Shown here in pieces: positions 49,690 through 61,212 of a stretch of 64,000 bases of DNA. The first letter of the stretch is position 1, and each line of letters opens with the position of its first letter. The DNA lies in contig BGZK01002060.1 in assembly GCA_005406025.1 (NCBI GenBank), forward strand, positions 18,301-82,300. Direction: 5' to 3'. The notes under the pieces are model-generated. The model made no database searches, was not told the DNA's origin, and worked only from the letters and a program-made list of their open reading frames with translations. This stretch comes from Eumeta japonica (lineage: Eukaryota; Arthropoda; Insecta; Lepidoptera; Psychidae). The position numbers were made by a program, and so were the translations under genes.

Positions 49690-50730
49690 TGACAAGTTTT
49701 AAAACACATTTCAAATTAAGGTTAAGTTTCGACTTCAATACCATCTATTGCCTACAAATATTGAGATTAGAATGTAAATATTTTTTTTTTATATAAATGC
49801 TAAGTAAAGAGGAAATAAGTAAAACATACTTTTTGAGTAAGAAATAATAAATTGCCTTTTTTATCTGCACTAACACAGCGCCAGCGAATCATAACTAACT
49901 TTAATTTAGAATGAACGAAGGATGCATCAACTGTCAAAGACAATTTTATTTTAAAGCGCGAGAATTTTGTAAAAAATACGATTGTCTTAGATAAAACATT
50001 GTAGAGTGCAACAATTCCCTATAGTATTTACAAATGTAGTAATAGGGTACCTGACTAGTTTGGAATATTGTATAGAATTTTTTACTTATGAAACAGTAAG
50101 GAGAAATGGCTTTTAGATATGTATGAAAATTAATAAGACATTGTATTAACGTTTTAAATTAGCAATCAGACAGAGAGGGCACTAGGAAGCTGTGGCACAA
50201 GTATCGCCCATTCTCTATAAAATACCTGCTTGAATTAAGCAGGTTTTTTTATATAGCGTTTTGCTTGAACTGAATTGCAAAGAATTGTTGATCGCTGAAG
50301 TTATTGGCCTTTTAAGGTTATAAACCGATATTCATTTTGATTTGATTTTCAGGATCTCATTTTCAAAAGATGCCAACGAGACTTTATTATTAAGCCCACG
50401 CCATCTGTCCATCGGTATGTTTACTTAATTATGCCAAATATTATCTACCTAATTATTAAAAAAAGTATGATTATCAATAAAAAAAACTGAAAATTTGTGC
50501 ACGAAACTTTTGTTCTCGTGGTATAGTTTGGGTTTCTTCTAAAAAAAAAAAATAATTGGATGAGTTTATCTATTGACATTTTTTAGTGCACTTTCAAGTC
50601 TTTTTTTTTGTCTGGGAATTTCATTCAAGTTCGATGCCGAAAAGCTTCATTTCAAATCAAATCTGGAGTTAAAGAACTGTAATCGCTTGATACGTAATGG
50701 ATAGGTAGTTAAAATTTTCACAGAATTTTA
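49690..50730. other. Gene-free interval
   Basis: No gene is supported. A small hairpin AAACCTGCTTAATTC-type structure sits near 50224-50250. Otherwise the sequence is AT-rich without assigned features. Confidence 0.4.
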
Positions 50731-50922
50731 CACTTGGATGCAGCGTCAAAATGAGCCGGCTCCACTGGTGAATTACCACGCTTTCACAGAATTCACGTGA
50801 AATAATAACTTCCACTGTCGCGTTTCGTCCAGAGAGCGAGAGTTCCAGTGGCCCACTCCCCTTCCGACAAACTCTTTCGATTAGATAGCCTGCTCCTATC
50901 CAAGAGGCTGTCATCGCATTGG

Positions 50923-50988
50923 TGACTCTTCTGAGGTGGGGAGTGTCTGTGGAACCGTCCACAGACACTCCCCACCTCAGAAGAGTCA
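50923..50988. repeat. Perfect hairpin, 31-bp arms, 4-nt loop
   Basis: The left arm TGACTCTTCTGAGGTGGGGA... (50923-50953) pairs exactly with 50958-50988 around ACCG. Eleven bases separate it from a second perfect hairpin. Confidence 0.95.
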
Positions 50989-50999
50989 TGTCTATTTAT

Positions 51000-51075
51000 A
51001 CGAACTAGCATGCCACCAAAAAGCAGGTGGTCAGCACCGGCTGACCACCTGCTTTTTGGTGGCATGCTAGTTCGT
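51000..51075. repeat. Perfect hairpin, 35-bp arms, 6-nt loop
   Basis: The left arm ACGAACTAGCATGCCACCAA... (51000-51034) pairs exactly with 51041-51075 around CACCGG. Confidence 0.95.
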
Positions 51076-51105
51076 TTGCTCCTTGATATTCCATAAAAAA
51101 TAGAA

Positions 51106-52523
51106 CGTGTTATTAAGCCGGATATCCTAAAAAATAATTCAAAAAATTTGCATACCAAGAAACTTTTTTTTTTGGTTTTTATCTATTGTAATAATGGTAT
51201 AACACAAAGCACCAATTTCGTATGAATACCATACAAACTATAAAGTAAAATAACAACCGACCAAGGGTGAGCCGGTATCGGTCCAAGAATCACAAACTGA
51301 ATGAAAAAATATAAACAAATCGTTTTGGTAAGTAAACAACACAAATGTATTGTGTGGTGTTACGGCACCTCCAGTGTACGAGTTCGACTCGCATACATAT
51401 TTCATTAAAAATTGTAAGACTTTCAGTATCAAACTATTGGAGAGGGTTAAAAAAAATATATATTTTCTTACCTTTTTCGAAAACCATAAACACCAGAAAG
51501 CTTCGTTCTTTTGCCCTATAATTTACCAAACGTGCAAAAATTGCTCCGACTTTAAGAACATCTTCAGATAGGTTTCGTCAAGGGCATTGCTTTTCTTTTG
51601 TACAATCTACTTATCAATCGCTTCTCGATTATGAGTAAATGAATCTCAATCTTAGTTCGCAATTTATTGCCACTCTAGACGATTCAATACGACTTCTCAA
51701 AATTATATCTCTTTTTGACTACTTATACTGCGACAGTTAATAGTCCAAGAAACAGGATAAACAAAAATTTCATAAAATATAGAAATTTTTAGGTTGTATT
51801 TTCATTTTATTGATAATGGAAAAAGCGTGCAACAAGCCAGGTAGTAGTTACTTCGTCAAAGGTGATAAGTTGATTAAATTTAAATTACAAGACTGATTTT
51901 AATTTTAAAACGGCCAACGAGAAATTGCGCCGTCTTTTAACAATAAAAGGTACGATTTCATGAAGATTGCACGAAAGAACATATTTTTTTTAAACTTTTC
52001 TGCAAATTTCATATCGAGCAAAATAACTGCACTCAATCTGGGCAGTCGCATCTCCTGTGATCAGCTAAAGAAAAAGATAACTAAAAAGAATAATAGCCAC
52101 TTCTCAAAAAAAAAAAAAATATTCGCTCTGTACTCTCCCATTAGATGGACTGATGACCTGCTATCTGCTAAAATTTTCTTGGTTGCAGGTAGTTCTGGAC
52201 CGTACGTCGTATGCCATACGTAATATTTATAATCCAATCTCAAATTATTATTTGTTCTGACGTCACTGTATATTATAATGACTTACAGTTCGTCTGCGGA
52301 GTAGTACCGTGAAGACAGTTTATTATCTATGCCATATTACATATATGTAGGCTTTGATTACTCGCTATACAATAATGGCCTGTGAGTACATTGGCAGGTC
52401 AATGTCAAGGCTTCTATTGTCCACTTTTATGGTGGCATTAGCATAAACATTGATTTCTCCTTAAGTAAGTTTTAGTTGGCGTTGCTAGATTATCTACTTT
52501 TGTTATTCATGGGTCAATTAATA
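51106..52523. other. Gene-free interval
   Basis: The stretch is AT-rich with many poly(A)/poly(T) runs. The short frames here (for example 51350-51571 and 51960-52223) have no recognisable motif and are treated as chance. Confidence 0.4.
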
Positions 52524-52878
52524 TTAGGACGGGGAAAAAGTTTTTTGTATTTTATAAGTAAAAAGTTGTAGTAAAAATCTCTTTGGTTGTGTTGTTTGTA
52601 TCTGGCTAGTTTTGATATCATTAAATAGATGAAATTAAAAAAAAATAAGAAGTAAAAACGGTGTCGCGCCATTTTTTTATTGTTCTTATCGTATATCCAC
52701 TAAAATGAGTGAATCTAACGTAGAAATTCGATATTTTCAAGTTTTATTACAAAAAAAAACAAAAGCCGCGAAAGAAATTTGTGATGTTTATGAACCTAAT
52801 GCAGTGTCAGTACAAGTGGCATAAAACTGCTTCAAGTATTTTCAGTCGTGTAATTTTAATGTCAAAGACGAATCTCGC
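52524..52878 (+). mobile_element. mariner 5' end fragment
   Basis: After TA comes TTAGGACGGGGAAAAAGTTT and the same 5' region as the copy at 35556, including the ATGAGTGAATCTAA start region (52704). The copy breaks off near 52878, where it meets a duplicated 16-bp word and a LINE-type tail. Confidence 0.8.
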
Positions 52879-52910
52879 TCGTCTTTTCTATTATGCTCGT
52901 CTTTTCTATT
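52877..52910. repeat. 16-bp direct repeat at the mariner/LINE-tail junction
   Basis: GCTCGTCTTTTCTATT occurs at 52877-52892 and again at 52895-52910, right where the mariner fragment ends and the next repeat begins. Confidence 0.85.
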
Positions 52911-53045
52911 CCCGCTCCCTGAGCGGGAGTGGGGTGATGAAAGGCGAGTTGGCCACCGGAACTCTCACTCACTGGACGATAGCGTGAAGTAACAGCGGTT
53001 GCTGTATCTTCACGTCTGTATTCTGTGAGAGTGTGGTATCTGATC
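52911..53045 (-). repeat. LINE-type tail, copy 2 (inverted)
   Basis: Read on the minus strand it gives ACACTCTCACAGAATACAGA, CGTGAAGATACAGCAACCGC and AGAGTTCCGGTGGCC, matching the copies at 62375 and 50735. Confidence 0.65.
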
Positions 53046-56000
53046 TGATCTAAACTTAAAACGTAATTTTAGTTAGCGATACAATAAATATCGAATATCC
53101 ATAATGATCTTCATTGCGAAAAAAAATAATCAAATCTACGTCTATGAAAATTATAATAATAATGACACATTATTTTTTTTACTGTAAAGTAATTAACAAC
53201 ATTGTAGCAAAAAAAAAAATAATGACCTTTTAAAATTCATCTTATTAAACAGCATAAGTTGATTTTGTCTATTTTTTAAGACCCATAGACATCGCCTTCA
53301 GCAGGTTTTGATGTAAAGTAATAACAAAGCTACTCGGTTGGAGCAAGTGCACTTATCTGTGATATATGTTCGTTATCGACAATATTCATAGTTTTTTTTT
53401 AAATCAACGAGCCTAAAAGAGGTCTTTTATGTTTGATGTCTTTGTTTGATTATCACTGTATCTATTTGTTTGTCAGATTGTTACATCGTACGTAGTTTCG
53501 GAACAAATGAACTGATTTGCAAACAGTTTCTTTCTTTTTCTTTGTTGGAAAGCTGGTACCTGCTAGAAAATTTTCGGCAATGTTTGATATAAATAGATTT
53601 AGCAGTTTTCAAATACCTTAATGCGATTCAATCATATTAAACTTCTACTGTGAGATTAAATATCATAAATAACAAAAGAATGGAAATTTAATAAAATTAA
53701 AGTAATGAATTTATTAGAAGCACTGGTAACATTACTTTTTGGATAAAAAACATGTTTTTATGTTTTCTAAAATGGCACTCATTCACAACAAAAACGTAAT
53801 AATTTAGTGCGAAATGAGACTTATCCCATCATGCTGTATTACCTTAGAGAATGTTTGTTTTCCGTTATCGAAGATTAATTAAAGAAGGATTAATCATCCT
53901 TTGATTGTTACAACGAAGCAACTATTAAAAACGGCTATTATTCGTCAAATTTTCATTATAATATTTATTAATTTGTCAAATATATTTTTGAGTAGAACCT
54001 TATAAGACGGTTTTGTGACAATAATAAGTGTAAAATATAGCACACATGCGTTGCTCAAACTCAGTATAATAGATAACACTAGATGTCCTTTGTGACAGCC
54101 AGAGTGGTTTCTGTACTTTTTATCTTTAAGCAAAAGCCAATTTCCTCACAGAGGCAAAATACCTTCCTATTGATCTATTAAAGGTTGGCGAGTATATATA
54201 TATATTCGAGTGTCGTGATTGGTTATTTTGTTGAACGCTTAGCAAGGAACTGGAAATTGAATTATTCATAAACTATAATGATATCGATATATTGTGCATA
54301 ACAAAACATTGGCTTAGAAGTCTACCAGTTTATGTTTAACTTCAGTATGCACCAGGTAGCAAGTTCTTTCAGCAGAGAAAAAGCTAAAAGTGGTGGGGGT
54401 AAACACTGAGTCGGGTAGAGTGGGAGCAGTGTCTCGCCTGCCTTCGGGTACTGTCGGGTATCGCAGACGAACTAGACATACGCTCTTCTCGCTTTCTTTG
54501 TTTCTCGCTGTCCGTGGTTGCGCGTGCTGCGTTCATGCGGCGTGGCGATCTACTGTTGCTGCTGTTTTATCTTACTATTTTGAAAGAGACTGATGTCACT
54601 TTCGATGCAACATGTAAAACAATTTTAAGCATAACTGACTATTTATTTCTATGGGTATAAACTTTTTGTATTACCATGATTAGTATTTTGTATTGGAAAA
54701 GAAATATCGTATTTTTTCGCAGTTTATAGTATAAGATTAAAAGTGTCTTTTAAAAAATGTACTTAATCTGGATTAAATATTGAAATAATGTGTCACCAGA
54801 GAGCTATACTAGTTCTATTTACCGACTGTAATGGGAAGTAAGTGAAATAATTTCATAGTTGATATTCATTTGATATGGTGTTCATGATGTAGACGTTAGG
54901 GGTTGCTAATAATCTGAAAAAACTGCTGAAATGCTGAAAGAAACACTTATTACTTACATGTATAACTTCATTAAAAATTAACCCCAAAAAGTATATTTTT
55001 TATAATATTGTTTTAAACTTTAAAAAATATATTATATAAAATAATAAATCTTATAATTATTCTGCTCCTGATTCTCTATGTCCATCTCATTCTTCTGACT
55101 CTAGTAGGTTACTTTTTAAAAGTTTCACTTCTACCATATGTGAATTTCACAGATACAGATTTTTTCTGTACGTATTAAAATTATAAAAAGAGATTTGTGT
55201 TTTGCTTGCAACGAATAAATTCAAAAACTATTGGACCGATTTTAAAAATGCTTTCATCGGTAGAGTACTATATTACCTACCATCAAGTTACATAAGCTAT
55301 TTTTTATAAAAGAAAATATAGGGATCCATTTTTTGGAATGTAAAGGACCATTTTTTTTTTACCTTGGTAATTCAAGGTGTAAAAAAGGACTTATAAAATT
55401 CCTTATATCGCGTATACATCGAAAACTGGTGATGATAGAACAAAATAATGCACTACAGTTTTAAGGAACATACCAACATCTACAAAAAAAATCATGATAT
55501 CGTATTTCCAAGTATAGTAATGGTACTGTATTTTTTTTTAATTCAAACATTTAAGACAATCGCCGATAGAAACGGGACCACATTATTAGCACCGTGGTAT
55601 TAATTTTTGTACAAATAAAGCACTTCGTACTCAAGGTTGTTTCTGTAACTTAGATTGGATTTAATAATTAACAGTAGATTACTTTTTTGAATTATGCAAA
55701 TCGGATATTATATTCAAAAGGCACGATGAATTAAAAAAAAAAACGAAATGGCATTTAGTGCTTAATCCCGAAATGTCAGAAAGAATACGTCTAATTGAGA
55801 CAAAAATTGGTCAAATAATAATTTGTGTTGATTAGAAATCTACCTTAGTGCGTAGGTCCTTACCTTATACAAGTCAATTTCCAAAAATCCTTTCTTTAAA
55901 GGATTTTCTAAAATTCACTTCTTAAGTCAGGTAAAGAAAGTTTGAATTTTGTATAAAACTTTTTTATGGAGCGACGTATGACTATTTATTATAATAAATG

Positions 56001-56060
56001 GGAGAACACATTTTATATATTTTTTTGTGCGGTTGTAAAATGTATAAAAATTCTTTTACC
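53046..56060. other. Gene-free tract with a GC-rich block at about 54390-54560
   Basis: No gene is supported. The block at 54390-54560 is clearly richer in G+C than its surroundings and follows a TATATATATATA run near 54197. It could be a non-coding first exon or regulatory region, but no splice or coding signal confirms this. The 55195-55320 stretch ('...aaaaactattggaccgattttaaaaatgctttc...') belongs to a common dispersed repeat. Confidence 0.35.
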
Positions 56061-56357
56061 AATAGAAAGTTGCACTATCCCCGAGTAATACAGTCCACAT
56101 TTTATTCTGATGTGAGAATTTGACCCGGCTTCATGCAAATTGGAACTATTATATTATCAGTAGCGGTGTCGGAATCGAAAGAGCGACGGGGAGTAGAATC
56201 AAGAGTCAGTACTGGGATCGAACCGAGAGTCGGATCGGTATTAGAGTCCGATAGGAGACGAGATTGGAAATGACGGCAAAATCTTTAAACATAGAAGATG
56301 AAGAAACATGTTCTGTGTTCACGCGGGCGAAGTCGCGGACTGAAACCTAGTATTTAA
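56060..56357. repeat. Lepidopteran dispersed repeat, 'cacgcgggcgaagtcgcgg' end
   Basis: It contains AATAGAAAGTTGCACTATCC and CCCGAGTAATACAG early, and TTCACGCGGGCGAAGTCGCG with ACCTAGTAT at the end. This is the inverse of the 'atactagct...gcccgcg' type end seen at 24585 and 41674. A 'gatcgg'-rich middle (56160-56290) separates them. Confidence 0.6.
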
Positions 56358-56508
56358 TACGATGTAAGTTCAAGTGAAGTAAACTCAAGCGCATTTAAGT
56401 TGATTTTATTTTGCAATGATTACTGTGGTGGTATTCGGCAATGATTACGTTAATTTTCCGCTTTAAGTTATTTGTATAGGCTGTGTTTAGGTCATACAAA
56501 TCATCAGC

Positions 56509-56632
56509 TAAGATAAATCTTATTTCATAGATCATTGGTATCATACGTCATTCCTGTACAAATTTAATTTTTTTTTAATTCGTAGAATAGTGACTTATGA
56601 TGACAATGATCTATGAAATAAGATTTATCTTA
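56509..56632. repeat. Foldback MITE, ~30-bp near-perfect arms
   Basis: TAAGATAAATCTTATTTCAT at the left pairs with its inverse at the right (AAGATTTATCTTA ending 56632). Partial pairing continues inward. Total size is 124 bp, with no coding capacity. Confidence 0.8.
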
Positions 56633-58940
56633 ACTGCAGTCAACTCACTATAAAAGGACAACTACTTAGCGTTTGAAGGCGTGAACTGTTTTGTTGAGTA
56701 GTCTTGACTCCGCGAAGTGAATTTCTTGTGAAAAATTAGATAATAAGGAAATCCATGAAATAAATTCTCGAAATGGAATCGTTAGAGATGAAAATAAGAT
56801 TCAAGCATGTTCAGATGAAAAAGAAATGGTGCCTATTGTAGTTTAACATATGCCATTCAAATGATAACGTTTATGTAGTACAGACTAAAAAATGCGTACG
56901 AATCGGCATACAATAAAAGCGGTGTAAAAGACTGGAAAATTTGGAATAGCGTTAGATAAAAAAAGGACTGACACAAATGTGGTGTGATATGTCAATATAA
57001 GAAACAAACTCGTAACAACGGATATAATATTTTTTCAGAATCATATTAATGTATTGAATACAATGATTTACAATAGAAAAATATTTTTTTTATAATAAAT
57101 GACGGTTTATTATTTACAATTATGATGCATACGTAAAACGTATTAGACATCGGCAATATATAACATTGTAAAGGAATTGATTTACACTATTACATGAAAA
57201 ATTTATACTGACTTCTTGCGAATTCTTAAAAATTAATTTGTTGATTTTCACGTTTGTATAATGACGTGACTAATTTTTTGAATGGCATGTATCTATGCTT
57301 TCTGTTTATTCTATTTGCAGTAATGCTGCGTTACATAATTTTGTGATAAATTTTTATCCTTTGTGATCTTATAGTTTTATTTCTTTAAAAGTATGTAAAC
57401 CCAAATGATGGGATTACAAAAGAACATCAACGCAAAATAATAAGTTATTGTAACATCGCAAATACACACAACTGATCACTGCAAAGGGTCGACTCTCAGT
57501 AGCATAAGTTTTACGAATTAAGCGAATTAAAAATACCCCCTATTAAATGAATTCGATGCTGCCTTAGTAATGTGCATCTCGATGCAATCAATTGGTATAT
57601 GCATTGCGTTTATCCGACGGTGCTAGTGATGTAATATTTACTACTACACAAAAACCTGTCCCGATATTGCAGCCAGGATGCAGATTATTCTTTGGCGGAT
57701 AAGGACATCTATGTTGCAACCGAGCTCATTGTCCACATCCCGGACTGACGGTGACACGTTTCAATGTCACGCCCTTGACCCGTTGTAATCAGCATACACG
57801 TAACTGCATTACAGATAAAGAGAGCTAATCGTTCTCGGGATCATGCAGCTTATCTGGTATCGTTGACGCCAGTAAGTGAATAGTACCATGACTTTGAACC
57901 GATAATATATACTGAAGACTTCCGTAATAAATTACAAAAGTTATGTTGGATTGGATATGAAATATTCAGATATATCGGGATGGACGATCATAATCAGATA
58001 CATTTAATTTCAATGGATAAAGAATCAGTTGTAAGAAAAATTATTTAAAAATAAAATAGATGTAGTGCTTGATATTTATTGTATTTAGCATGGTGTACGG
58101 CTACAGTTCTCATTGAGATTGTCAAGGGAAACTTCCATTCTCATGGTCAATTATTGACATCAAAAGTACGTCGTGAATTATTTTAGAATTACCCTCGTCT
58201 ATGCTGACTTTAGTATTATAGAATCGTTTTTATTTGTCTAGTTTCAGTAAAACATAGTGTTAATCTGTACAACGACCGAGAAAACCATTTATAAAAAAGT
58301 ATACATAGATATAAGCGTCTGAAATCTTTTCGTACACTTTTGTTCTGCGATGCTTTTAAACAAATTGACACATGTCAAATCGTAAATGACAATGACAACT
58401 GACTGTCTCCAAGAACTAGCTATCGCTAGTGCTATCCGAAATTATTGTTCATTTACAGAGTTGATTTGTTCAAGGGTTTGTTAAATATAGTTTTTTGAAA
58501 CACTAAATTTCCAGAATCTAAATTATGAATTTAGGCTATGATTATACACGCAAACACATTTTTTCCCATACATCTTAATTCGTTTTTTTAATTGAGTTTT
58601 ACTTTTGGACATTTGTTTTTTATTTAGGTACAGCTCTTTACTTTTAGATAAAACGTAATTAAGTTTTAAATTTTCAAAAATATTGTATGCTCATAGATTT
58701 CTCAACTTCTATTCCCTATTTGCAACTTTTTACATTGTCAATTTTATATGGAAGTATATTTTGTAATATATACAACGGATTATAGTAATTTACTATAATT
58801 CGTAGCGATCTTTGGCTATAATATGGTGGATAATTATGCGCAAATAGTGTTTAAATGATTAACAAACGTTCTGAATGGAGTTATTAGTTAACTTGCTACA
58901 AATTATCACTTATATGTTTTGAAAGACTATATATCCATAT

Positions 58941-58944
<4 letters not shown>
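56633..58944. other. Gene-free tract
   Basis: No coding region is recognised. At 57640-57870 there is a less AT-rich, non-repetitive patch with three GATA-type words (GGATAAGG near 57698, AGATAAAG near 57814, CTTATCTGG near 57850), which may be regulatory. Confidence 0.35.
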
Positions 58945-58989
<45 letters not shown>

Positions 58990-59014
58990 TACACACACAC
59001 ACACACACACACAA

Positions 59015-59050
<36 letters not shown>
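58945..59050. repeat. (CA)n microsatellite
   Basis: A ~105-bp run of CA repeats is interrupted twice by AAATA, followed by a short TG-rich run to about 59078. The long minus-strand frame across it (Val/Cys repeats) is an artefact. Confidence 0.97.
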
Positions 59051-59052
<2 letters not shown>

Positions 59053-60620
59053 ATATATGTGTGTATGTGTGTGTGTACATATCTCATAAATATACACATT
59101 GCAGAGCAGTAAAACAGTCGTGTCTGTAAATTGAAAATATTTACTAAAAAATTGGTTGCCTGTAAAGTCGGTATACGGGCGAAAGTTTTACGTGACAACG
59201 ACTTTGAATGGTAAAATCATTTTAATGTGAATATTCATTCGTATAGTAGGAAGAAGGATGAAATAATAGTAACAATTTAAAACATTTATTTATACAAAGA
59301 ATTATATTTAAAACATTAATTTATACAAAGAATCTCGCACTGAATTTCATATTAACAAAATTTTATTTTTACCTTTACACATACATACGTATTTATATAC
59401 AAATATACATACAATAACTTGCAATACATTTGCAAGCTATGCACTAATTCTCTAGTGCTGCGCGCGCGGCAGACCGATCATAGTTGAGTGGGAGAGAGAC
59501 GCAAGGCATTCGGCGGGCCTCTCTCTCGTTCGGTGACTCATCGTAACGTTACCGAGCGTTACACTTTTTCATAAGTGACTCCCAGCCGCAACCTAATTTA
59601 AGACGTTGTCACGTCAAAACGATCGGGCGTGATGGAGGTATAGAGTGTAATAGAATACAACATAATATCTTAATCACGTTGTCGGTTTGTAATTTTAAAC
59701 ACGCTAATTGTCAAAATTACTAGTCGAGCTTTTATAGGGCTTTCCCAGGTAAATTGAGCCTAATTTGGGGAAATATATAGCTTTATTTCAGCAAAACAGA
59801 TTCCCAAAGGACTTGTCCATTGTTGAAAATAAATTCCATCCATACAAAATGGCGGGCACACCTAGCCACGAACATATAGCAAGCCGTTCGCTATTGCAAA
59901 TTTTGACAATCGTTTCACAGCTTGCATATCTGCTTTCGGGGAATAAAGGTCTTTGTATCCATGCGATACTACGTTGTAGTAAACGATGAGTACTTTTCAA
60001 TCTGCCGAAAAACCAGTTACAAGCGATAACTGGCATTATTGCGATAAGGTGCATTTGTCTACAAAAGATCTGTTATTGTGCTGCCCGGATTTACAAACGC
60101 GTAGATAAGGAGTCTTTATACGCCGCAACTGTATTCAAGGTTGTATACCTAGACATCGATTAGACTTTGCGATAAATCGATAAATTATTTATTCGATACC
60201 CGGAAGTGATGCAACCGTACGACCGCTCCTGTGGATCGACATATCATGTTAATTTGCTATAAAAATGTAATACATACGATATTGTTGAAATATAATTTCG
60301 TATGCGTGTTTATGTATACATTTCTCTATGTATTTGTAGAACTAAGAATTTATACGAATTTTGAAAATCCATATTGATAATTTTAAGGATGTTAAGTAAA
60401 TTATTCGCATTGTGTCCGCTTGTCGCTTCGCCCTACATCCTGTATTTTCACAAAGCGTTTTGTACTATATAAATCATTGTCCAATATATGAGCACCTACG
60501 CCTGATTGCGACTATCAAAACAACTTAACTTTCATTGATATTACTTTATTTAGTTTTAAAACAAATCTATATAACTAAGAGAATAAGAGATCTGAATTTA
60601 TGCCTTTACATCGGTTCGTA
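59051..60620. other. Gene-free tract with a GC-rich patch at about 59455-59640
   Basis: No gene is supported. The patch at 59455-59640 (GCGCGCGCGGCAGACCGATC, then CTCTCTCTCGTTCGGTGACT and GTAACGTTACCGAGCGTTAC) resembles a repeat-associated or promoter-like island. I could not assign it. Confidence 0.35.
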
Positions 60621-60624
60621 TGGT

Positions 60625-60685
60625 TTTGGGCGATAGTTTATTTATAAGGTTAAATTTTACCCTTATAAATTAACTATCGCCCAAA
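60625..60685. repeat. Hairpin with ~26-bp arms next to a mariner fragment
   Basis: TTTGGGCGATAGTTTATTTA at the left is matched by the inverse at the right (TAAATTAACTATCGCCCAAA) with two mismatches. It abuts the truncated mariner copy starting near 60690. Confidence 0.8.
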
Positions 60686-60689
60686 GTTA

Positions 60690-60825
60690 AAAGCTTTTGA
60701 TCAGAAGTCCCAAAATTTCTATAGCCATGGAGTTAGGTAACTACTTACAAAATGGCAACAAGTTGTTGAAAAAAAATCGTGTATATATATATATATATAT
60801 ATACACACATTTAATTAACATATAT

Positions 60826-60881
<56 letters not shown>

Positions 60882-60969
60882 ATATATGTTAATTAAATAT
60901 ACATAAATTGTGATGTAAAAATTATTTTGAACTGCATATACAATAGGAAAAAACTTTTCCCCAACCTCA
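60690..60969 (+). mobile_element. mariner 3' end fragment with (TA)n expansion
   Basis: It starts inside the region after the transposase stop ('gatcagaagtcccaaaatttct'), passes AAAATGGCAACAAGTTGTTG, and ends in the inverse of TGAGGTTGGGGAAAAGTTTT next to TA. A long TA array (about 60779-60880) splits the 3' UTR. It forms the outer part of the left arm of a large inverted repeat. Confidence 0.75.
60808..60898. repeat. AT palindrome with (TA)n core
   Basis: ATTTAATTAACATATATTAA precedes the TA run and its inverse TTAATATATGTTAATTAAAT follows it, giving a long perfect AT-rich palindrome. Confidence 0.85.
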
Positions 60970-61212
60970 TATTTTAAGAAAACATTAGGTTTTTAAGATA
61001 ACAATTGTATTTCGTTCTTTGTAATTTATATTTCATTGTTTTATTCCTTTTACTCTTGTAACTTCATCTGCGGCATGGCAAAAACAATTTATTTTAACTT
61101 CAGAATTCATCTAGACTAGCTGTGTGACCTATTTACGTCAAACTATTATTGTTACCTGTCTAAATAATGATGTTTACTATTTATACTAAATATCTTATAA
61201 ACTTTAAATGAT
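60950..61212. repeat. Left arm of a large inverted repeat
   Basis: The arm includes the mariner 3' terminus and about 240 bp beyond it, with CTTCATCTGCGGCATGGCAA and TCATCTAGACTAGCTGTGTG. Its inverse copy lies at 62767-63105. Confidence 0.85.

Larger units (their letters stand above)
50735..51105 (+). repeat. LINE-type 3' tail, copy 1, carrying two perfect hairpins
   Basis: The copy begins near 'gccggctccactggtgaattaccacgc', shares 'ctttcacagaat...gtgaa' with the copy at 62375, and ends with 'gctagttcgtttgctcc...ccataaaaaa', a lepidopteran LINE 3' end. The part at 50923-51075 has been rearranged into two adjacent perfect palindromes. Confidence 0.65.

Noticed and set aside
50220..50255. Terminator-like hairpin with T-run
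   Set aside because: Rho-independent terminators do not apply to this insect nuclear DNA, and no gene ends here.
58896..59198. Minus-strand 100-codon frame of Val/Cys repeats
   Set aside because: It is the translation of the (CA)n microsatellite and carries no protein signal.
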